A stretch of 64,000 nt of DNA from Bacteroidota bacterium. Its GTDB lineage: Bacteria; Bacteroidota; Bacteroidia; Chitinophagales; Chitinophagaceae. Shown here piece by piece: positions 34,640 to 42,729 of the stretch (position 1 is its first letter; the number at the start of each line of letters is the position of its first letter). A program made the translations under genes and the position numbers. The DNA lies in the NCBI GenBank assembly GCA_023416995.1, contig JAEZGI010000084.1, positions 1 through 64,000 of the forward strand, given 5' to 3'. The notes beneath the pieces were generated by a model. That model had not been told where the DNA came from. It did not search any database and saw only the letters and a program-made list of their open reading frames with translations.

Positions 34640-37600
34640 TCAGCGTACGGTAAGTACCGGTAAACGAACGTAAAAGGTTGTGCCCTCACCTTCGCTTGTT
34701 TTGAACCAGATGTCACCCTGTGCCTGTTCAGCGATACTTTTGCTCATAGCCAGACCAAGTCCCGTACCCGAAGATTTTGTTGTAAAGTTTGGCGTAAACA
34801 CTTTAGGCTGAATATGTGGGGGGATGCCATCACCATTATCAGAAACTGAAATGATAAAGTCTTCATCTTCTATACGCTCTTCAAGATGAATAAGGATACG
34901 ATCCTTATGTTCACAAGCCTCTACAGCATTCTGAAGCAGGTTCGTAAACAACCTGTTTAACTGTGTTTTATCTGCCAGCATCATGATACGCTGATCAACC
35001 TTGTTCCATGTAAGTTCCAGCCGTTCGGTTGAATCGTATAACAAGGTAAGCGAGTTGAGCAGTTCATGCAGATCAAACACCTCGTTACGTGGGTTACCTA
35101 TATTTGCAAACTGTGAAAAGTCTGATGCAATCTTTGATAAATGATCTATCTGTTCGATCAGGGTACTGGCCACACTACCGGTCATTTCTTTGACATTGGG
35201 TGAGTTGTTGTCAATAGCTTTTTGCAGATACTGAATACTGAGCTTCATTGGTGTGAGCGGATTTTTGATTTCATGCGCCACCTGCCTTGCCATTTGCCGC
35301 CATGCCCCTTCTCTTTCACTCTTAGCAAGCGCCTCAGCACTTTCGTCAAGTTTACGCACCATCTTGTTGTATTCGTTTACCAGTTCGCCAATTTCATCTT
35401 TTCTCTTCCATTGAATCTCCTGGTTGATTCTATTGAAATTAATCTCGCGCATTTTTTGCCCGATGATGGTAAATGAAGATGTGATGCGGTTTGTGATCAC
35501 CAATGCTATGGCGCCGGCAACAAGAAAGATAAACGCATTCAGATTGATAACCGTAACCAGGAAGTTGGAAATCTCCTGTGTGAGTTCGTCCTGGTTCCTG
35601 AACGATGGCACATTAAGATAAGCATAAGCGGTACCATCCAACTCCCGGAGTGGTGAATAGACACTTTTAAAATCAGTACGGCCAAGTTTTTCCTCTGTAA
35701 ATACCTGGATCGCACGCTGATGCCGTAATTGAAAAAAAGCCTCCGGGTTCATTTTTTCAGCCAAAACCCCACGATTATAAATCACAGGATTTGACGACAT
35801 TTTAAGGTTACCCAGGGTATCATAGAAGTTAACATCCGTACCATGTATCTCAACAATCTCGGCCATTAAAGCTTCAAGATCAACGCGCGAGCTATCGCTA
35901 TACAATATGCTTTCATTGATCATTGCATCTTTGCGGTCGAACCTGTTTTCTAATTCATTTGTCATGATCTTGCTGGTACGGATCAACAGTTCGCGACGCT
36001 CCCGGTCGTACCGGTTGATAAAAAATAAAATCGTAGCAACACCAATTACCACAAAAGAAAGGAGACTCACCATGATGATGGTGCTATGAATCTGTGACCG
36101 GATACTGAACTCCCAGTATGATCGTATTACCGACATCTTTAACCTGCTATGCACAATCAATGCACCTAACCTGTAAAATGCCAGCAGGAAAAGAAAGGTA
36201 GTAAACAGGTAAGAGAATAAAGTGATGGCCTCGATAAATGAAACATTCTTTTTGGCGATGATGATCAGTGTATCAGCGGCCCCTTTATAAAAAAGTACTT
36301 CATAATTGCGATCCTTCCTGATATCAAATTCTGTTTTTGGTATCTCGTTCGCTTCAAGATATGTGGGAAAAGGAAAGTCATTATAATAATTAATTAAGCG
36401 CCTGCTTTTATAAATGGCGTATGAATAACCCTGCGAATAGTCAGGCACCATTTCTTTTGAACTCTGGAACAACTCAGGCACCAGCGCGTCGCTCTTGTAA
36501 CGTTTTGGTTCTGCTATCATAAAAAAGTAACCAACCGTGGTGCTGTCGGCTGCCTTTACTTCTTTTTTACTGATATAAGATACCTGGTCAAACGACTTCT
36601 CATAATACATCACATCCTGGACACCTGTTTTGGTGCTCTGGATCATGAAGATCGTGTTCAGGGTATCAAAAGAAACCGGTTGATTATTATGTAACGGCCG
36701 GTAGTAATCATCATACAAATAGATCCTTGTATCGTACCGTTCAAGATAAACGCTGAAGTTTTTGTTAATGATACTGTCTCTCAGATATTCATTCTCGACC
36801 GGATCTCTGAACCGGTCAAAATTGGCAATTAAGAAGTCGTTATCCAGGTAAGCAAAAGCAATGTTTAACAGCTTGCCACCTGAGGGATCTGCCTGTAATG
36901 ACAATTTTTGTGCAAAACGCTGTCTTGCTTCAAATTCGATCTTCCTATTTTCAAAAATAATTACAGCAGCAATTGAAAAAGAAAACACAAATAACCAGAA
37001 CAACACTTCGGACACATTGAGCCTGAATCTTAACCCTGAAAACAATTGCTGCTGAATCATCATCAGGAACAACAATAGCCAGAGCAATACATACAGGTTC
37101 AGTTCTACTACCGCAGCATTTTTTGTAAATGTAAGCATCAACAAACCGATGAATGCGCTGATGATGAGACTTACATAATAATTCCCATAAATCAATTTGC
37201 CGCAAACGGTGAGTAATACCTGCGCCAGAAAAAAGTAACTCAAGGCGAGTGTTGCCAGAATAGCAAAGCCGATGAAACTATACCTTGTAAGGTTTTCAAT
37301 GTTGATTACGTTGAACGAAATTTTGGCATCGGCCACAAGACTTTGAATAATGTCAGCAAAAAGGAAGGTGGCTAGGACCATGATGCCGAGAAGCAGGATC
37401 ACACAAAACCAGTTCAACCATTTTTCTGCAAATGGCCGCACCGGCACCGTTCCAATGCGCCGGTTTATGAATAACATCAACCAGGAAGCCAGCAGGGTAT
37501 TTATCAGCAGGTCGCCCAGCGAGCTAAGTACAAAACTGGAACTGTATATAGCCGGATCAAACAATTCAAATTGCCGAAGACTCAAAAAACCTGGGTAGTG

Positions 37601-38437
37601 ATAAACAATGAGCCGCATCAGGAAAATACAAAGCGCCATAAATGCGGCCCCGGACCACAATCCGTAGGTACGATGAATGTAGTTGGATTCCTGGTGCACA
37701 TAAATGATCATCAGGAATACACCCGCAAGCACAAAAATGAATGACCACCAGTTGTGTTGCCTGCCTTCTAACTGCAATTCACTCAGATAAAAAAGTGTTT
37801 GTCCTTTATAACTGTTAACAGGATAATTGGTAGGCTTAACAGAGATATCAATCAGTTTTTCAGCACCCGGGTAGTCGTAGAATTCGCGGCGAAAGTTGGA
37901 GTTCTGAACAAAGTATTGTGTCAGCACCGGTATTAGTGCGTTCACGGTATACTGTTTATCGTTGGCCAGGTTAACGATGCGATTCACATGTACATACCTG
38001 CCGCTGGTAAGGGTTACGAGTCCAACGGTATCACGATCTTCCCATACCATGCCCGGAGCTATGTCCTGGGTGTTCCAGAAAACAAGTTCGCGCTCCAGCG
38101 AAGGATCGTCATCATAAATAAAGATGCCGTACTTTTTGGTTTTAAGCAACAGCTCGTCGAGTGCTTTTCCGGTATAAGAGCCGTCAACCAGGCTTTGTAA
38201 TAAGGCAGTGTCAGCAACAAGTTTGTCAAAATCAGCTTCCTTGTCCTGGATCTTATCTTCAATGGCCCTTGAGTAATAGATAACGGAAGTAGTGCGAACC
38301 AGGTACCGGTTGACCAACCAGCCAAGGATAAACATCCCTATGGCAGCAATCAGGAGATAAATATTCTTCCTAAACAGGTTTTGGAGGAGATCCTTCAATG
38401 GCAGTATTTTGTTTTTTGATCGAGTTCCAGATGGCAT
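34640..38437 (-). CDS. very large multi-TM NtrY-like sensor histidine kinase
   Basis: 1265 residues. I count about 12 hydrophobic segments: one near residue 30, a block of about eight between 230 and 510, two near 750-830, and one before the HAMP domain. Three extracytoplasmic loops or domains are implied. The C-terminal ~300 residues hold HAMP (RKDEIGELVNEYNKMVRKL), HisKA with the phosphoacceptor in QVAHEIKNPLTPMKL, and HATPase_c (NLLQNAVEAC, SDNGDGIPP, GTGLGLAMSKSI). AHEIKNPLTP places it with NtrY-type kinases. The ATG used overlaps the mazG end by 68 bases; a downstream TTG inside the overlap is an alternative. No response regulator is adjacent. Confidence 0.88.
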   Translation of the reverse strand: MPSGTRSKNKILPLKDLLQNLFRKNIYLLIAAIGMFILGWLVNRYLVRTTSVIYYSRAIEDKIQDKEADFDKLVADTALLQSLVDGSYTGKALDELLLKTKKYGIFIYDDDPSLERELVFWNTQDIAPGMVWEDRDTVGLVTLTSGRYVHVNRIVNLANDKQYTVNALIPVLTQYFVQNSNFRREFYDYPGAEKLIDISVKPTNYPVNSYKGQTLFYLSELQLEGRQHNWWSFIFVLAGVFLMIIYVHQESNYIHRTYGLWSGAAFMALCIFLMRLIVYHYPGFLSLRQFELFDPAIYSSSFVLSSLGDLLINTLLASWLMLFINRRIGTVPVRPFAEKWLNWFCVILLLGIMVLATFLFADIIQSLVADAKISFNVINIENLTRYSFIGFAILATLALSYFFLAQVLLTVCGKLIYGNYYVSLIISAFIGLLMLTFTKNAAVVELNLYVLLWLLLFLMMIQQQLFSGLRFRLNVSEVLFWLFVFSFSIAAVIIFENRKIEFEARQRFAQKLSLQADPSGGKLLNIAFAYLDNDFLIANFDRFRDPVENEYLRDSIINKNFSVYLERYDTRIYLYDDYYRPLHNNQPVSFDTLNTIFMIQSTKTGVQDVMYYEKSFDQVSYISKKEVKAADSTTVGYFFMIAEPKRYKSDALVPELFQSSKEMVPDYSQGYSYAIYKSRRLINYYNDFPFPTYLEANEIPKTEFDIRKDRNYEVLFYKGAADTLIIIAKKNVSFIEAITLFSYLFTTFLFLLAFYRLGALIVHSRLKMSVIRSYWEFSIRSQIHSTIIMVSLLSFVVIGVATILFFINRYDRERRELLIRTSKIMTNELENRFDRKDAMINESILYSDSSRVDLEALMAEIVEIHGTDVNFYDTLGNLKMSSNPVIYNRGVLAEKMNPEAFFQLRHQRAIQVFTEEKLGRTDFKSVYSPLRELDGTAYAYLNVPSFRNQDELTQEISNFLVTVINLNAFIFLVAGAIALVITNRITSSFTIIGQKMREINFNRINQEIQWKRKDEIGELVNEYNKMVRKLDESAEALAKSEREGAWRQMARQVAHEIKNPLTPMKLSIQYLQKAIDNNSPNVKEMTGSVASTLIEQIDHLSKIASDFSQFANIGNPRNEVFDLHELLNSLTLLYDSTERLELTWNKVDQRIMMLADKTQLNRLFTNLLQNAVEACEHKDRILIHLEERIEDEDFIISVSDNGDGIPPHIQPKVFTPNFTTKSSGTGLGLAMSKSIAEQAQGDIWFKTSEGEGTTFYVRLPVLTVR

Positions 38438-39176
38438 CCATTTCCTGAAGCGTCATTTCACTCAGGGCTTTGCCTTCCTGTAACGCCTTTTCTTCCATCG
38501 CGGTGAAGCGGCTTATAAACTTTTTATTGGTCCTTTCCAGCGCGTTTTCGGCGTCTATCCGCAAAAACCGTGCGTAATTAACTAATGAGAACAGCACATC
38601 TCCGAACTCATCTTCTATCTTGTCTGTATCACCGGTGGCCTCAGCTTCACGCAGTTCATTAATTTCTTCATTTACTTTTTCCCAGACCTGTTCGCGGTTA
38701 TCCCATTCAAAACCCACCTGCATGGCCTTTTCCTGCAAACGGGTGGCTTTAACAACCGAAGGCAGTGCTTTGGGTACGCCACCCAGCACTGATTTCTTCC
38801 CTTCCTTTAATTTCAGCTTTTCCCAGTTCTGTTTAACCTCGGCCTCGTCTTTTACTTTAACATCACCATAGATATGTGGATGCCGCGAAATAAGTTTTTC
38901 CGAAACTCCTTTGATAACGTCTTCCAAAGTAAACTCACCCTGTTCCGTTGCAATCTTTGCATAAAACAGCAAGTGCAGCATGATATCACCGGCTTCTTCT
39001 TTTATTCCTTTCCAGTCTTTATCAGTGATGGCATCTGCCAGTTCATAAGTTTCTTCTATAGTAAGCGGGCGCAAGGTATGAATGGTTTGCTTGCGATCCC
39101 AGGGGCATTGCTCGCGCAGTTCATCCATAATCTTCACCAAACCCAAAAATGCATTTGCAACCGAATCATTTTGCAT
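38370..39176 (-). CDS. mazG: nucleoside triphosphate pyrophosphohydrolase MazG
   Basis: 268 residues, with two MazG domains. The first carries LREQCPWDRKQTIHTLRPLTIEE and the metal-binding EExxED-like helix (KEEAGDIMLHLLFYAKIA). The second carries DEFGDVLFSLVNYARFL. It hydrolyses (d)NTPs to NMP and pyrophosphate, clearing aberrant nucleotides. The 3' end overlaps the start of the large kinase gene. Confidence 0.95.
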   Translation of the reverse strand: MQNDSVANAFLGLVKIMDELREQCPWDRKQTIHTLRPLTIEETYELADAITDKDWKGIKEEAGDIMLHLLFYAKIATEQGEFTLEDVIKGVSEKLISRHPHIYGDVKVKDEAEVKQNWEKLKLKEGKKSVLGGVPKALPSVVKATRLQEKAMQVGFEWDNREQVWEKVNEEINELREAEATGDTDKIEDEFGDVLFSLVNYARFLRIDAENALERTNKKFISRFTAMEEKALQEGKALSEMTLQEMDAIWNSIKKQNTAIEGSPPKPV

Positions 39177-39185
39177 AATAATAAA

Positions 39186-40298
39186 TTAAAGCCTCAACAC
39201 TGAGTAGAGTAAAAACACCACAAATAGAAAACTGATGGCAAAGGTAGCAAGGAGATTTAAAAGGATGAATTTCAGGATGGTTTTCCACCTGCCCTGCCCA
39301 TAAAAGATGCGCATCGCTTTATAGGCATACCAGATTCCATACAGCATAAAAACAAAGATGATGAAACCGATCCAGCCCGCGTCAAACCTCTCCTCCAGTT
39401 CGCGCAATCCAAAAAATATCAGCAACCAAAGAAAGGTGAATATATACAGGTAAATGAGCCACAATGCATGATCCGCAAAATAGAACTGTTTTCTGCGTAC
39501 ATATAACAATTTCAGGAACAGGGCATATAAAGGAAGCGAAATAAATAACAGGTAAGGAAATGTATGAATGAATTTATTGAGCACGTCTTTGTATAACCTG
39601 CGTTCATCATCACCATACCGTATTCTAAATTCGATATTGCGGTATTCAAGTTGTCTTTGTAACCAGTTATCGCGTTCATCAGCCGGTAAAGCAGCCTGCG
39701 TTGAATCGTATTCAGCGCGGGATTCATAAGAACCGGTCCAGGTTTTTCGGAACGAGAACCCCCCACTGTCATCATCACTATCCCGAACCTGCACCGTTGA
39801 ATCGCTTTTGTCAATTTCAACACTGACAGGCACCGGGAGGTTACTGATCATCGCAAATGTTTGTTCTATCGCCGCAGAATCTTCAGCCGTTTTTGCATTG
39901 TCGAGCGCATTAATTTTTGCCCTTTTCAGATTTGTATCGCGGTCACGTGTTGCCTTTGAACGACTGGGATTCCAGTTCTCAAGGTTGAATACCGAATAAA
40001 AAATAAGAAAGAATACCGCTGAACTGAATACATACATCCTGATGGGATGCAGGTATCTTGCGCGACGGCCCGCTATGTATTCTTTGGGAAGAAAGCCCGG
40101 CTTTTTAAGCAGCAGTTTGCCTGTACTGAAAAACTTACCGTCGAAATGCGTTATGTCCTGGAAGAAGTGAGATATCAGTCCCCACAAGGTTTCTTTTGGT
40201 TCGATATTCTCCTGTCCACACACCTGGCAGTATCGGCCCTGAACAATTGTACCACAGTTTAAACAATCTTTATCCGAACGCTCTTTGGAATGGGACAC
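39186..40298 (-). CDS. DUF3667 membrane protein with N-terminal zinc ribbon
   Basis: 370 residues. A four-Cys zinc ribbon (CLNCGTIVQGRYCQVCGQEN) is followed by the DUF3667 core (LISHFFQDITHFDGKFFSTG, LLLKKPGFLPKEYIAGRRARY, HPIRMYVFSS). After that come an extracytoplasmic stretch rich in charged residues and about four C-terminal membrane segments. The function of DUF3667 is unknown; it is common in Bacteroidota. It starts 99 bases from a divergent secreted-protein gene. Confidence 0.85.
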   Translation of the reverse strand: MSHSKERSDKDCLNCGTIVQGRYCQVCGQENIEPKETLWGLISHFFQDITHFDGKFFSTGKLLLKKPGFLPKEYIAGRRARYLHPIRMYVFSSAVFFLIFYSVFNLENWNPSRSKATRDRDTNLKRAKINALDNAKTAEDSAAIEQTFAMISNLPVPVSVEIDKSDSTVQVRDSDDDSGGFSFRKTWTGSYESRAEYDSTQAALPADERDNWLQRQLEYRNIEFRIRYGDDERRLYKDVLNKFIHTFPYLLFISLPLYALFLKLLYVRRKQFYFADHALWLIYLYIFTFLWLLIFFGLRELEERFDAGWIGFIIFVFMLYGIWYAYKAMRIFYGQGRWKTILKFILLNLLATFAISFLFVVFLLYSVLRL

Positions 40299-40397
40299 TA
40301 ATTTTAAATTTTAGCTAAAAATAAGGAAACACGCTATTTTACAGAAAAAAATGGACAGCTTGCAGCATTAAAGACTGCATTTCACGTTTATATCGCT

Positions 40398-41228
40398 ATG
40401 AAACCTATTTCCTTAGTTGCTCTTCTTTGTATCATTTCTTTTTCCGCATCGTCGCAGTTCTATTATAAGGACCTGGTGGTTACCCGGGAACTGCAAAAGA
40501 AACAACAAACCTATCGTAAAAATGCCGTGCGCGCTGTGGATTATGCCAGCTTCGATGCAAACAATCAGCCAATAGAAGGTTTCAGTTGTCAGCAAACTGT
40601 TGCGCAGGATTTCACCCTCATACATACTGTAACAAAAACAACTTTAACGGGTACTTCGGAAAGTGCTGCTTATTTTAATACCAAGGGGCAACTGATACGC
40701 ACAACCGATACGGCTGATGGCAACAAGACCAACACTGAATACCGGTACGATGTAAACAACCGCCTGGTCAGTATCACGAGCATAGCAACCTCACCCGGCC
40801 AAAGTTCTAACCAGGAGCAACATATCTGGGAATACAATGATAAAGGGCAACCACTGAAGGCATTTAAGATCAAAAACGGTATTGACACTACTTATATCAG
40901 TTTTGTATTGGATGAGCGAGGCAATATTGCGGAAGAAAAAAGCATTCGCAATAATGCTGAGCTGCCGGTAGTGTTTTATTATTACGATGAGGATAACCAG
41001 CTTACAGACATCGTTCGATATAATGCGAAAGCGCGCAGACTGTTACCGGATTACATCTTTGAATATGAAGACAACCGCATAGGCTCAATGCTCGTAGCCG
41101 AAGAGGGAACCGGTGATTACCAGAAATGGTATTACAGTTACGATGATAACGGGCTCAAACTTCAGGATGCCTGCTATTCAAAAACAAAGGTTTTGATAGG
41201 AAGGGTTGAATACCGTTATAAGTTTTAA
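40398..41228 (+). CDS. secreted protein with YD/RHS-like repeats
   Basis: 276 residues with a signal peptide (MKPISLVALLCIISFSASS). The rest consists of beta-hairpin units of YD-repeat type: YFNTKGQLIRTTDT, YRYDVNNRLVSITSI, WEYNDKGQPLKAF, FVLDERGNIAEE, YYDEDNQLTDIVRYN and YSYDDNGLKLQDACY, about six to eight in tandem. Small proteins of this type are frequent in Bacteroidota and are presumably extracellular or periplasmic. Its stop codon overlaps that of the convergent esterase gene. Confidence 0.75.
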   Translation: MKPISLVALLCIISFSASSQFYYKDLVVTRELQKKQQTYRKNAVRAVDYASFDANNQPIEGFSCQQTVAQDFTLIHTVTKTTLTGTSESAAYFNTKGQLIRTTDTADGNKTNTEYRYDVNNRLVSITSIATSPGQSSNQEQHIWEYNDKGQPLKAFKIKNGIDTTYISFVLDERGNIAEEKSIRNNAELPVVFYYYDEDNQLTDIVRYNAKARRLLPDYIFEYEDNRIGSMLVAEEGTGDYQKWYYSYDDNGLKLQDACYSKTKVLIGRVEYRYKF

Positions 41229-41908
41229 TTAGCTTCCGTAAGCAGCGGCTGCATTACCTTCCATATGTTTTCCGCTACAATATGGTGTCCTTCAGCAGTA
41301 GGATGTATGCCGTCGGCCTGGTTAAGATCAGCTTCACCCCCCACTCCTTCAAGTACAAATGGCACAAGCGCCATATTGTTTTTGGTTGCCAGTTTTTCGA
41401 AGATGCCCCGAAACGCTGAAGCATAGGTGTTCCCCATATTAGGCGGCACCTGCATTCCGGTCATGATGAGTTTTGCATCCGGGTATTTGTTTTTGACACG
41501 ATCGATGATTTCCTGCAGATTAGCTACTGTTTCAGAAACAGGTATACCACGGAGACCATCATTTGCTCCCAGTTCCAGCACAAACATATCAATCTTGTTA
41601 CGCAGTAGCCAGTCGATGCGATTTTTACCTCCTGCAGATGTTTCCCCACTTAAACCGGCATTGACTACCTTATAAGGAAGATTCAGAGAATCCAGTTTAT
41701 GCTGGATCAGCGCGGGGAACGCCTCCGATACATCGAGACCATATCCTGCAGTAAGACTGTTACCAAAAAACAAGATGGTTTTTACAGGCGCTGTGTTGGT
41801 AGCTGCTGCGTCTTCCTTTTTTGCCGCTGCCGGTTGGTTTTGTTCGTTACTGCCACATGCAAACAAAAAGAAAATAAATACCAGGAAAGCTATGTTTTGT
41901 TTCATCAT
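41225..41908 (-). CDS. GDSL/SGNH arylesterase (TesA-like lipoprotein)
   Basis: 227 residues from the ATG pair at 41903-41908. The 27-residue upstream extension precedes a lipoprotein signal (FLVFIFFLFACG) and is discarded. SGNH blocks are FFGNSLTAGYGLD (catalytic Ser), the conserved Gly in AGLSGETSAGG, ELGANDGLRG (Asn), and DGIHPTAEGHHI (Asp and His). It hydrolyses esters or thioesters in the periplasm. It is divergent from the YbbA/YbbP-type ABC genes, the classic tesA-ybbA-ybbP neighbourhood. Confidence 0.9.
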   Translation of the reverse strand: MMKQNIAFLVFIFFLFACGSNEQNQPAAAKKEDAAATNTAPVKTILFFGNSLTAGYGLDVSEAFPALIQHKLDSLNLPYKVVNAGLSGETSAGGKNRIDWLLRNKIDMFVLELGANDGLRGIPVSETVANLQEIIDRVKNKYPDAKLIMTGMQVPPNMGNTYASAFRGIFEKLATKNNMALVPFVLEGVGGEADLNQADGIHPTAEGHHIVAENIWKVMQPLLTEAN

Positions 41909-42013
41909 AATTTCAAACCTTAAATAACCCGTTACTTTAAAAATCACTAATTTACCCCATATTGTTACCCGCAAAAATAATTCCTTCATTCCTGCATAAA
42001 TATAAAGTCAGCC

Positions 42014-42703
42014 TTGGAAACGATCCTAAGAATTGAAAATCTCAGCAAAACTTATACTAGTGCTGAACATACACTTACAGTTTTAAATAATATCAATTTT
42101 TCAATACCCGCTGGCTCAACACTGGCTATCGTGGGTCCTTCAGGCAGTGGAAAAACAACCCTGCTAGGATTATGTGCCGGTCTTGACCGTTCCAGTGAAG
42201 GATTGGTAGAACTCAAAGGTATCAGGCTGGATAATCTTAATGAAGACCAACGTGCCCTTGTTCGCAACCAGCATGTTGGCTTTATCTTTCAAAACTTCCA
42301 ATTATTACCTACACTCACAGCGATCGAAAATGTAATGGTACCACTGGAATTACGCGGCGAAAAAAATATCCGGCCAAAAGCACTCGAACTGCTGGATAAA
42401 GTTGGTTTATCGGGCCGCATTAATCACTATCCCTCGCAGCTTTCAGGGGGTGAACAACAAAGGGTTTCACTGGCCAGGGCTTTCTCCAATAACCCGGCAA
42501 TACTTTTTGCTGACGAACCTACCGGCAACCTTGATGCAGAAACCAGTGATAAGGTGGTGAAGTTGTTGTTTGATTTGAATAAAGAAGCGGGTACCACGCT
42601 GGTTGTGGTAACCCATAACCTCGAACTGGCAGCACTCACACAACGAATCATAAAAATCAAAGCCGGACAGGTAGATAACGACACAATGGTTCAGGCGAAC
42701 TGA
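42014..42703 (+). CDS. ABC transporter ATP-binding protein, YbbA/LolD type
   Basis: 229 residues starting at a TTG (42014-42016), supported because the family N-terminus (ILRIENLSKTY) needs it and no ATG lies closer. It has Walker A GPSGSGKTT at 41-49, Q-loop FQNFQLLPTLTAIEN, signature LSGGEQQRVSLARA, and Walker B AILFADEPTGNLD. It works with the permease encoded just downstream. It is divergent from the GDSL esterase, as in the Escherichia coli ybb locus. Confidence 0.93.
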   Translation: METILRIENLSKTYTSAEHTLTVLNNINFSIPAGSTLAIVGPSGSGKTTLLGLCAGLDRSSEGLVELKGIRLDNLNEDQRALVRNQHVGFIFQNFQLLPTLTAIENVMVPLELRGEKNIRPKALELLDKVGLSGRINHYPSQLSGGEQQRVSLARAFSNNPAILFADEPTGNLDAETSDKVVKLLFDLNKEAGTTLVVVTHNLELAALTQRIIKIKAGQVDNDTMVQAN

Positions 42704-42729
42704 TTGTGCTTTCATCATTAATATTTTTT

